Assembly (NCBI GenBank): GCA_035640455.1
Contig: DASQWB010000032.1
Location: 1-64,000, forward strand
Direction of reading: 5' to 3'
Source of the DNA: AC-50 sp035640455
Lineage (GTDB): Bacteria; Actinomycetota; Thermoleophilia; Gaiellales; Gaiellaceae
Length of the DNA: 64,000 bases
Made by a program: the position numbers and the translations under genes. Numbering within the stretch: position 1 is the first letter of the stretch; each line of letters starts with the position of its first letter. The notes below the pieces were generated by a model. The model was not told where the DNA came from, searched no databases, and worked only from the letters and a program-made list of their open reading frames with translations. Positions 16,536 through 23,765 of this stretch are shown piece after piece.

Positions 16536-17681
16536 GTGGACTTCGAAACGCGAGCGATCCACGAGGGGCAGGAGCCGGACCCGGCCACTGGCGCCGTCAC
16601 CGTCCCGATCTACCAGACCTCGACGTACGTGCAGGAAGCCGTCGGCGAGCACAAGGGCTACGAGTACGCGCGGGTCTCGAACCCGACGCGGACGGCCCTC
16701 GAGCTCTGCCTCGCCTCGCTCGAGGGCGCCGAGCACGGCGCGGCCTTCGCGTCCGGTCTCGCCGCCGCGACGACGCTCATGCACCTCGTCTCCCCGGGCG
16801 AGCGGGTCGTCGCCGTGAACGACGTCTACGGCGGGATCTACCGCATGTTCTCGCAGGTCTACGAGTCGAAGGGCTACGTGTTCGAGTGGGTGCCGGCCGC
16901 GGAGCTGAGCACGAACCTCGGCGCCCACCTCGACGAGCGGACGCGGCTCGTCTGGCTCGAGAGCCCGACGAATCCGCTGCTCAACGTCGTCGACATCCGG
17001 CCGGCGGCGGAGGCGGCCCATGCCGCGGGCGCGATCGTGGTCGTCGACAACACCTTCGCGACGCCATACCTGCAGCGCCCGCTCGAGCTCGGCGCCGACG
17101 TCGTGCTGCACTCGACGACGAAGTACCTCGGCGGCCACTCGGACGTCATCGGCGGCTTCCTCGCGACGAACGACCCGACGGTGGCGGAGCGGCTCCGCTT
17201 CCTCCAGAAGTCGCTCGGCGCGGTGCCCGGGCCCTTCGACGCGTGGCTCGTCCTGCGCGGCCTGAAGACGCTCGCCGTGCGCATGCGCCGCCACTGCGAG
17301 AACGCGCGCGCGGTGGCGGAGTTCCTCGCGGCTCACCCGCGCATCGAGCGGGTGCTCTACCCGGGCCTCGAGGACCACCCGGGCCACGAGATCGCCGCGC
17401 GCCAGATGGCCGACTTCGGCGGGATGGTGTGCTTCCTCGCCGAGTCGGAGGAGGAGGCGGTCGGCCTGGTCGGCCGCACAGCGATCTGGAAGCTCGCCGA
17501 GTCGCTCGGCGGCGTCGAGAGCCTCATCGAGCACCCCGCCCGGATGACGCACGCCTCCACGGCGGACGCGCCGTTCGCCGCTCCGCGCAACCTCGTCCGA
17601 CTGTCGGTCGGGCTCGAGTCGCCGGACGACCTGATCGCCGACCTCGAGGCGGCGCTCGTCCGCTCGGCCGCGGCGGTCTGA
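16536..17681 (+). CDS. metB: Cystathionine gamma-synthase/lyase, Cys/Met-metabolism PLP enzyme
   Basis: About 381 aa starting FETRAIHEGQEPDPATGAV, the usual N-terminus. Other landmarks are the YARVSNPTRTALE loop, the DNTFATPYLQRPLELGADVV block, and the PLP lysine in HSTTKYLGGHSD. Either direction (synthase from O-acylhomoserine plus cysteine, or lyase) is possible from sequence. With the nearby CBS, the lyase direction would complete reverse transsulfuration from homocysteine to cysteine. Its TGA stop is the first triplet of a double-hairpin repeat. Confidence 0.88.
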   Translation: MDFETRAIHEGQEPDPATGAVTVPIYQTSTYVQEAVGEHKGYEYARVSNPTRTALELCLASLEGAEHGAAFASGLAAATTLMHLVSPGERVVAVNDVYGGIYRMFSQVYESKGYVFEWVPAAELSTNLGAHLDERTRLVWLESPTNPLLNVVDIRPAAEAAHAAGAIVVVDNTFATPYLQRPLELGADVVLHSTTKYLGGHSDVIGGFLATNDPTVAERLRFLQKSLGAVPGPFDAWLVLRGLKTLAVRMRRHCENARAVAEFLAAHPRIERVLYPGLEDHPGHEIAARQMADFGGMVCFLAESEEEAVGLVGRTAIWKLAESLGGVESLIEHPARMTHASTADAPFAAPRNLVRLSVGLESPDDLIADLEAALVRSAAAV

Positions 17682-17755
17682 GGCGTCGACTCGGCGGCGC
17701 CGACCATCAGGACGCGCGGGCTCTGCCCGTGCGTCCGTCTGCAATGACCGGTCGA
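17679..17755 (+). repeat. Double-hairpin 3' element with GACCGGTC tail, copy 2
   Basis: The leading TGAGGCG contains the metB stop. Hairpin 1: GGCGTCG (17682-17688) with CGGCGCC (17695-17701), including one G-T pair. Hairpin 2: GGACGCGCGGG (17710-17720) with CCCGTGCGTCC (17726-17736). Then GTCTGCAAT and GACCGGTC (17746-17753). Confidence 0.75.
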
Positions 17756-17844
17756 TCCGCTGGGATCGCTTCGCGCCGGCGTCTAGGAACCGCTCCCGCG
17801 GCACCGGTGTAGAGACGGCGTCGATGCGGTCGAAAGGAGCGGTC

Positions 17845-18453
17845 ATGAAACGTCTCTCGGTGCTCGCGCTCGTCGCGCTCGGAGCTCTCGGCGTCGCCTC
17901 CGCGGCGCTCGGCAAGGGCGCCTCGCAGGCGACGATCAACGGCCCCGGCCTGAAGAAGGGCGGGCTCGTCATCAAGAGCGACAGGGGCGGCGACCCGTCG
18001 AGCGGCTCGCGGCTCGGGCAGCTCGCGAACGCGGCGGGGTTCTTCCCGGCCGTCTTCACCCAGGCCCCCGACCCGATGCTGCGCGACCGGCCGAAGGGCA
18101 CGCTCGGGCCGAAGTACACCGTCGAGTACGTCATGCCGGGGCCGGACGGCACAAACTCGACGATCCGACAGGACCTCTACCCGTACGCGACGCCGTATCC
18201 ACTGAGCTACACGAAGCCGGGACAGCGCTTTTGGGACCGGGGCGAGACCACCCACGGCGGCTGGTTCCTGACGACGTCGGCGATCCGCGGGACGCTCGGC
18301 CTCCCGCCACAGCCTCCGGTGGGCTCGCCCGGCGACGGCAGCGACTGGCTGCGCTGGGTCGCGGTCGCGATCACCATCGCAGCCGGGCTCACGCTCGTCG
18401 CGGCGTTGTCGCTCGTGGCGCTGCGCCGCCGCCCGGGACCTGCCACCGCGTAG
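17845..18453 (+). CDS. Secreted, C-terminally membrane-anchored hypothetical protein
   Basis: 202 aa from ATG 17845, with AAGGAG upstream. A Sec signal peptide (residues 1-24) is followed by an extracytoplasmic region rich in Pro/Gly/Tyr (YPYATPYPLSYTKPGQRFW). A transmembrane helix near residues 170-192 and an Arg-rich tail (LRRRPG) stay inside. No catalytic motif or family was recognised. It stands alone between metB and the MBL hydrolase. Confidence 0.6.
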   Translation: MKRLSVLALVALGALGVASAALGKGASQATINGPGLKKGGLVIKSDRGGDPSSGSRLGQLANAAGFFPAVFTQAPDPMLRDRPKGTLGPKYTVEYVMPGPDGTNSTIRQDLYPYATPYPLSYTKPGQRFWDRGETTHGGWFLTTSAIRGTLGLPPQPPVGSPGDGSDWLRWVAVAITIAAGLTLVAALSLVALRRRPGPATA

Positions 18454-18464
18454 ACGGGCACACA

Positions 18465-18470
18465 TACGAT
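18465..18470 (+). promoter_or_regulatory. -10 box TACGAT, leaderless start of the MBL gene
   Basis: TACGAT with 6 nt to GTG 18477. Selects this GTG over longer in-frame starts overlapping the previous gene. Confidence 0.55.
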
Positions 18471-18476
18471 GCGCCG

Positions 18477-19337
18477 GTGCACGCGCTCGAGCCGATCGAC
18501 CTCCGGTTTAGAGGCATCGAGCGCGTCATCGGCATCTACCTCCTCGAGACGGACGACGGGCCGGCGCTCTTCGACTGCGGCCCGTCGACCTGCGTCGACC
18601 GGCTGAACGCGGGCCTACGCGAGCGAGGCCTCGAGCTTCGCGACCTGCGGCACGTCCTGCTCTCGCACATCCACCTCGACCACGCGGGCGCCGCCGGCGT
18701 CCTCGTCCGCGAGCACCCCGGTTTGCGCGTCCACGTCTCGGAGGTCGGGGCGCCGCACCTCGTCGATCCGACGCGGCTCGAGGCGAGCGCGCGGCGGCTC
18801 TACGGCGAGAACTTCGACGACCTCTGGGGAGAGCTCGCGCCTGTCCCGAAGCGGAACCTCGAGGTCGTCGGCGGCGACGTTGTCGGGCTCCAGTGCTTCC
18901 CTTCCCCCGGCCATGCGCGGCACCACGTCTGCTATGTCGACGCCGATCGGACGATCTACGCGGGCGACGCCGCAGGCGTCCGCATCCAGCCTGGCCGGTT
19001 CGTCATGCCGCCAACTCCGCCACCGGAGGTCGACCTCGAGACATGGGCGACGACGCTGGACGAGATCGACCGGCGCGAGCCGGAGCGGTTGGCAATCGTC
19101 CACTTCGGCGTCGCCGACGACCCGAAGCGGCACCTGGCCGACCTTCGCCGTGAACTGCGTGACTGGGCGGCGATCGTCGAGCGCGGCGCGAGCGAGGACG
19201 AGTTCGTCGCCGCGGCGCGCGAGCAGCTGAGGCAGGCCGAGGCGGAGCTCATGCCGGCCTACGAGGCGGCGATGCCGCTCTGGCAGTCGTACGCCGGCCT
19301 GAAGCGCTACTGGGAGAAGCGGCGACAAGCGGCGTGA
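18477..19337 (+). CDS. Metallo-beta-lactamase-fold hydrolase
   Basis: 286 aa. The HxHxDH motif is SHIHLDHAG, followed by a His in SPGHARHHVCY and an Asp in YAGDAAGVR, giving the dinuclear zinc site. The C-terminal third is helical, as in glyoxalase-II-like MBL proteins seen in actinobacteria. The natural substrate is unknown. The next gene starts inside its stop (GTGA). Confidence 0.85.
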   Translation: MHALEPIDLRFRGIERVIGIYLLETDDGPALFDCGPSTCVDRLNAGLRERGLELRDLRHVLLSHIHLDHAGAAGVLVREHPGLRVHVSEVGAPHLVDPTRLEASARRLYGENFDDLWGELAPVPKRNLEVVGGDVVGLQCFPSPGHARHHVCYVDADRTIYAGDAAGVRIQPGRFVMPPTPPPEVDLETWATTLDEIDRREPERLAIVHFGVADDPKRHLADLRRELRDWAAIVERGASEDEFVAAAREQLRQAEAELMPAYEAAMPLWQSYAGLKRYWEKRRQAA

Positions 19338-20130
19338 GCAACGCCGCGCTCGAGTTCGTCGAGGCCGACGGCTACGGCGAGATCTTCCGCGCCGCCCCGG
19401 AGTCGGTTCGGCGCGCGCACGGGGTCGAGGTCTGTGACGTCGCGGGCGCCACGTGCATCCTGCTCGGAGCGGCCGCGGCAACCTGATGCTGAACCGCGTG
19501 AACGGGCTCGGCCTGCGAGGACCCGTCGGCGACGCGGAGCTGGACGAGATCGATGCCTTCTTCCGCGCCGGCGGCACCCGGTACGCGATCGGCCTCAGCC
19601 CGCTCGCGCCGCCCGACCTCGCGCCGCGCCTCGCCGAGCGCGGCTTCGAGCCGGGCTACGCGTGGATGAAGTTCGGCCGCGGCGTCGAGCCGCCGCCCGA
19701 GGTCGAGACGGCGCTTCGAATCGAGGAGGCCGGCGCGGATCGCGGTGCCGTCTTCGGGAGCATCGTCGCGCGCGGCTTCGGCCTGCCGGACGTGGCCGCC
19801 GAGTGGTTCGCCGCCCTCGCCGATCGGCCGGGGTTCCGCCTCTTCCTCGCCTACGACGGCGAGGAACCGGCGGGAGCCGGGGCCCTCTTCGCCCGCGACG
19901 GGATCGGCTGGCTCGGCATCGCGGCGACCGTGCCGGAGCACCGGCGCAAGGGCGGGCAGGGCGCGATCCTCGCCGCGCGGATCCGCCTCGCGGGCGAGCT
20001 CGGCCTGCGCGCGCTCGCGACCGAGACCGGCGAGCGGACCGCCGACCGCCCGAGCAACTCCTACCGCAACATCGTCCGGGCCGGCTTCGAGGAGCGCTAC
20101 CTGCGCCCGAACTACGCGTCGCCGGCCTAA
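19334..20130 (+). pseudogene. GNAT-family acetyltransferase interrupted by a frameshift
   Basis: A first frame starts at GTG 19334 (overlapping the MBL stop) and reads SNAALEFVEADGYGEIFRAA up to a TGA at 19484-19486. A second frame continues with NLMLNRVNGLGLRGP and runs to 20130 with acetyltransferase landmarks (AGAGALFARDGIGWLGIAAT, PEHRRKGGQGAIL). Together they make one GNAT protein of about 265 aa, with a 1-nt shift in the run GGCCGCGGCAACC near 19475-19483. It is either a true lesion or a sequencing error. The second half alone might still be made from an internal start near 19486. Confidence 0.75.
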
Positions 20131-20837
20131 GACGTGTCGCCGCCGGCGAGGCGCCCGAGGTCGACGCGACTCACCTCCTGACCCTGCGCGTCGTAGCCGA
20201 CGAGGACGTAGGGTCTGCCGGCCGCCGGCAGCTGGCCTTGCGGCGCCACGGCGAGATCCGTGAGGAAGTAGCCCTTCGCGAGCGGAAGCTTGCTCTTGTC
20301 CGTGGCCGACTCCAGCACGATCCTCGTGATCCGAGATCCGGCGGCGACGTGCCCGTCGACGAGCAGCGTGAACTTCCCGTTGGCCGGGTACCACGTCAGA
20401 TCCGTCGCGATCGGGATCGTCTGCGGCGCGCTGGGCCCGATGTCGCACTGCGAGCCCCCGTTCGGCGTCGGTACCGCGCCGTTCGCCGTCTCGCCGATGT
20501 GGATAAAGACGCAGCGACCGGATGCTTGGGTCGGGCCGATCCACAGGCTCGCCTCCCCGGCCGGCGTCTGAACGGAGGCGAGCTCCTGGACGCGATTTCC
20601 GACGACGCCGGGAAGCCGTGGATCGGAATCGAGACGACCGAAGAGCCCGTGCCCGATCCCGAGTGCCGGCGCCGCGACAACCGCGACGATTGCCGCCGCC
20701 GCGGCGAGGAGGACGTGGCGCGGCCGCAGGCGGCGACCGGCAGTCTGAAGCTCGTGGAGCAGGTGTTCCCGCCGAGCGCGGAAGTGATCGACAGGAAGGC
20801 TGCGCTCGGGCGGCGGTCGGTGCAGATCCTCGGTCAT
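20127..20837 (-). CDS. Single-pass membrane protein paired with an ECF sigma factor (possible anti-sigma)
   Basis: 236 aa starting ATG 20837 inside the sigma stop (ATGA). A hydrophilic Arg/His-rich N-terminus of about 42 residues is followed by one membrane helix (AAAAAIVAVVAAPALGIG, about 44-62) and an extracytoplasmic beta-rich domain with a few Cys. No zinc-binding anti-sigma motif (HxxxCxxC) is visible. Its anti-sigma role rests on translational coupling and topology only. Confidence 0.6.
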   Translation of the reverse strand: MTEDLHRPPPERSLPVDHFRARREHLLHELQTAGRRLRPRHVLLAAAAAIVAVVAAPALGIGHGLFGRLDSDPRLPGVVGNRVQELASVQTPAGEASLWIGPTQASGRCVFIHIGETANGAVPTPNGGSQCDIGPSAPQTIPIATDLTWYPANGKFTLLVDGHVAAGSRITRIVLESATDKSKLPLAKGYFLTDLAVAPQGQLPAAGRPYVLVGYDAQGQEVSRVDLGRLAGGDTS

Positions 20838-21454
20838 GGCGATCTCCTCGCGGTCGAAGCCTGTTCGCCTCCTTCATGACCGGTCGTCGCCGTGAGTTCC
20901 CGCAAGCGGCTTCGGGCACGAGACAGGCGCGACCGAACCGTGCCGACGGGGATCGCGAGCGCGACGGCGGCTTCTTCGTAGCTGAACTCCGACCAAACGC
21001 ACAGGGCCAAGACGTCCTGCTCGCGCGCCGGCAGCGTTCGCAGCTGCTCGAGGAGCACGGCCATCCTGCTCTCGTCCGCGAGGCGTGCCTCGACGTCGCC
21101 TGCGAAGTCCGGCGTCGTCGATTCACGCGGCAGGCGGGCGAGCGCGCGCCGGTACCGGAGCTCGGTTCGCCGGCGATTGCGAACGACGAACGTCGCGATC
21201 CCGAAGAGCCATGCCCTGACCATCCCTGGCGGCAGATCCTTCTCGCGCCTCCGCCACGCCTCGAGGAAAACGATTGACATCAGGTCCTCGGCGAGCGACC
21301 AATCCGCCGTCCGGCGGAAACAGAAGTTGTAGATCGCCTGGGAATGTCGCTCGAAGAGACCCGCGAAGGCTTCGGCGTCACCGCCTCGAGCCCTCAGCCA
21401 CAGCGCGTCGTCGGAGGGATCGAGCTCGCTTGCCGAGCCGTGGGCGGTCAGCAA
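20834..21454 (-). CDS. ECF RNA polymerase sigma factor
   Basis: About 206 aa from TTG 21454, which overlaps the end of the upstream secreted-protein gene. Region 2 (AIYNFCFRRTADWSLAEDL, then VFLEAWRR) and region 4 (LPAREQDVLALCVWSEFSYEEA, then VRSRLSRARSRLREL) are complete, and no regions 1 or 3 are present, as in ECF factors. Coupled to the membrane protein downstream, suggesting response to an envelope signal. Confidence 0.85.
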   Translation of the reverse strand: MLTAHGSASELDPSDDALWLRARGGDAEAFAGLFERHSQAIYNFCFRRTADWSLAEDLMSIVFLEAWRRREKDLPPGMVRAWLFGIATFVVRNRRRTELRYRRALARLPRESTTPDFAGDVEARLADESRMAVLLEQLRTLPAREQDVLALCVWSEFSYEEAAVALAIPVGTVRSRLSRARSRLRELTATTGHEGGEQASTARRSP

Positions 21455-21846
21455 TAGGTGTCGCCGGACGAGTCGCTCTTCCCGGCTCCCACGACGTTGA
21501 TGTAGAAGAACGTGTGCACCCAGGCTCCGGCGCACGGCACCGTCGGCGTGTTCCACGACTGGGTTCCGCCGCCGTACGAGCCCGTCTTGGTGATCAAGGC
21601 GCTGCCGGCTCGGTTCACCATCTTGACGGTGTACGTGTACGCCGGGGCCGGTGAGCCGCACCAGACGTATCCGTATGCGTAGCCGGTGCGACTCCCGCTG
21701 AACACGACGGGGGTACGGCCGTCGGGGGTGCACGTGGCGAAGACACGCGTGGTTCGCGCGGGTGCCCCGATCGCGACGGTGAGGACGAGGAAGCAGACGG
21801 CGGCGAGGGCAGCCGCGGACGCGCCGATGCGGCTTGCACGGGACAT
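21448..21846 (-). CDS. Small secreted protein of unknown function
   Basis: 132 aa with a clear Sec signal peptide (residues 1-35). The mature part is Tyr/Ser/Thr/Gly-rich with four Cys (FATCTPDG, YVWCGSP, VPCAGAW, and the final DTYC), which could form two disulfides. It looks like a small beta-sandwich or carbohydrate-binding type fold, but no family is certain. Its stop overlaps the start of the sigma gene, so secreted protein, sigma factor and membrane protein form one operon. Confidence 0.65.
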   Translation of the reverse strand: MSRASRIGASAAALAAVCFLVLTVAIGAPARTTRVFATCTPDGRTPVVFSGSRTGYAYGYVWCGSPAPAYTYTVKMVNRAGSALITKTGSYGGGTQSWNTPTVPCAGAWVHTFFYINVVGAGKSDSSGDTYC

Positions 21847-21911
21847 GCTTGGGCCTCCGATCAGTAGGAAGGTGATCTGTCTGGGCGCCGGCGCCTCAGG
21901 CGAGCCTAGCC

Positions 21912-21936
21912 ACGCGTTGCGCTGAGGTCAACGCGT
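21912..21936. promoter_or_regulatory. Inverted repeat ACGCGTTG-N9-CAACGCGT
   Basis: Perfect 8-bp arms (21912-21919 and 21929-21936) lie 66-90 nt ahead of the secreted-protein/sigma operon start at 21846 and just after the glycosyltransferase stop. Could be an operator for the sigma operon or a terminator stem for the glycosyltransferase gene; no T-run follows. Confidence 0.45.
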
Positions 21937-21965
21937 CATTGTCAGACATGGCTATTGCGAGGCGG

Positions 21966-23009
21966 TCAGACCGGAACGCGGTCCATGGCCTCGCGATAGG
22001 CGTCGAGGTAGTCCGCAACCATGCGCTCGGGGGCGAAGCGCTCCTCGACGTAGCGCCGGCACTCGAGCGGGTCGATCGCGTCGGCGGCCTCGAGCGCCGG
22101 CACCATCTCGCGGTAGTCGTCGACGATGATGCCGCTCCTGCCATGCTCGATCACCTCGGGCACCGCGCCCCAGCGGGTCGCGATCACCGGCGTCCCGCAG
22201 GCCATCGACTCGATCATGACGAGCCCGAACGGCTCCTCCCAGTCGATCGGGAAGAGCGTCGCGCGCGCATTCTGGAGCAGCTCGACCTTCTCGCCGTGCG
22301 AGACCTCGCCCACGTACTCGATGCCGTCGTGGAGATGCGGCCGGACGAGCTCGTCGAAGTATCGGTGCTCCCGCGCCTCCCGTCTCTTGCCGGCGATCTT
22401 CAGCGGGAGCTCGGCCTCCATCGCGACGGCGACCGCGCGGTGGCAGCCCTTGTCGGGCGTCATCCGGCCGAGGAAGAGCAGGTAGTCGCCGCGGTGCGGG
22501 TGGGAGGGGTAGACCGAGAGCTCGATCGCGTTCGGGCAATTCCCGACCCACGGCAGGTGCGGAAGCGGGCGGCGCTGGTTCAGCGAGATCGAGATGAACG
22601 CTAGCCCCGGCGTGAGCTTGGCCAGCTCGTCGTACGCAGCTCCGGCCTCGCCGTCGAGCGGCCCGTGGACGGTGTGCACGACCGGGGTGTCGACGAGGAG
22701 GGAGAGCCCGGCTGCGGCGACGCCGGAGTGGTCGTTGATGATGTCGAAGTCCGACGCGCGCGCGTAGCAGGCGAGCGCGTTCCTGACCTCGGGGAGCGCG
22801 TGGCCGACGCGGTCGCTCGGCGACTCCTTGTAGACGGACACGAGCTCGGCCTTGGTGTGCGAGTCGCCGGAGGCGAACAGCGTCACCTCGTAGCCGGACT
22901 CGGCGAGGCGATCGGCGAGGAGCGAAACGACGTGCTCGATGCCACCATAGAGCGGAGGCGGGACCGGAAACCAGGTCGGCGCGATGACGGCTATGCGACG
23001 TGGATCCAT
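21966..23009 (-). CDS. Glycosyltransferase family 4
   Basis: 347 aa. The N-terminal Rossmann half starts IAVIAPTWFPVPPPLYGGIE, the donor-recognition loop of GT4 enzymes. The C-terminal half has the YLLFLGRMTPDKGCHRAV motif and the nucleotide-sugar EPFGLVMIESMACGTPVIA motif with the E-x7-E pair. Retaining transfer of a sugar from a nucleotide donor; acceptor unknown. It lies near an amylo-glucosidase gene, so a glucan or trehalose-type product is possible. Confidence 0.88.
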   Translation of the reverse strand: MDPRRIAVIAPTWFPVPPPLYGGIEHVVSLLADRLAESGYEVTLFASGDSHTKAELVSVYKESPSDRVGHALPEVRNALACYARASDFDIINDHSGVAAAGLSLLVDTPVVHTVHGPLDGEAGAAYDELAKLTPGLAFISISLNQRRPLPHLPWVGNCPNAIELSVYPSHPHRGDYLLFLGRMTPDKGCHRAVAVAMEAELPLKIAGKRREAREHRYFDELVRPHLHDGIEYVGEVSHGEKVELLQNARATLFPIDWEEPFGLVMIESMACGTPVIATRWGAVPEVIEHGRSGIIVDDYREMVPALEAADAIDPLECRRYVEERFAPERMVADYLDAYREAMDRVPV

Positions 23010-23054
23010 TCCTGAAGCGGCGCGTCTCGGGGCGCGAAGCGGCGTAACGATACC

Positions 23055-23765
23055 GTGGCGCTGATCCCGAGTCGCGCTATCCCAAGCGGCCTCGGCGTCC
23101 ACGGCCAGCGCGAGCTCGTCGGCGTCGTCATTCCCGGGACGCTCGTCCTCATCGAGATCTGGCTGCTCGTCCTCTCGCCGCAGCACGCCCACCGGCGCGG
23201 CGGCTACCTCAAGCTCGCGTCGAGCCAGATCGCGGACGTGAACGACTGGATCCTCGCGGCCGCGCTCGTCGTCGCCGTGCTGGCCGCGTACACGCTCGGC
23301 TCGCTCGGGCGCGTGGCCGCGTGGTTCTTCTTTCACCGGCTCAGGAAGACGCGATTTCCGACCGGTGCCGAGCTCCTGAAGCGCTTCGAGCGCGAGCACG
23401 GCCGCGAGCCGGTCACACGCGCGCTCACTCGGCACGACGCGCTGCGGCATGCGCTCCACGGCGACGAGCACGACGCGTTCTTCCAGTACGCGAAGCTCTG
23501 GCTGCGTCAGAACCGGCCGCGGCTCGCGGTCGAGAACCACGAGACCGAGATCAACTTCCTGATCGCCATCGAGGTGCCGCTCCTGCTCGCGGTGTTCGTC
23601 TTCTGGCGGCAAGTCGGCTGGATCGCCTTCGTCGTCGCGCTCCCCGCGTCGCTCCTGCTCGCGTGGGTTCTCGGCCGCATGGCGATCAGCCGCTCGCAGG
23701 CGGAGTCGCTGGACGTGATGCGGCACTTTCTTTTCGCGCAGTGGTACGCGGCCGGCGACGCCTAG
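23055..23765 (+). CDS. Polytopic membrane protein of unknown function
   Basis: 236 aa from GTG 23055. Four probable membrane helices (about residues 23-42, 67-92, 165-185, 190-208) flank a charged cytoplasmic middle section. No family recognised. Divergent from the GT4 gene by 45 nt. It shares the CTAG at its end with the convergent amylo-glucosidase gene. Confidence 0.65.
   Translation: MALIPSRAIPSGLGVHGQRELVGVVIPGTLVLIEIWLLVLSPQHAHRRGGYLKLASSQIADVNDWILAAALVVAVLAAYTLGSLGRVAAWFFFHRLRKTRFPTGAELLKRFEREHGREPVTRALTRHDALRHALHGDEHDAFFQYAKLWLRQNRPRLAVENHETEINFLIAIEVPLLLAVFVFWRQVGWIAFVVALPASLLLAWVLGRMAISRSQAESLDVMRHFLFAQWYAAGDA

Noticed and set aside
18231..18476. Extended N-terminus of the MBL hydrolase
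   Set aside because: It overlaps the preceding secreted-protein gene, and the -10 box 6 nt before GTG 18477 fixes the shorter start.
20877..20890. ATGACCGGTCGTCG as another hairpin-element tail
   Set aside because: It lies within the sigma-factor coding end and has no hairpins beside it; the 8-bp match is probably chance.
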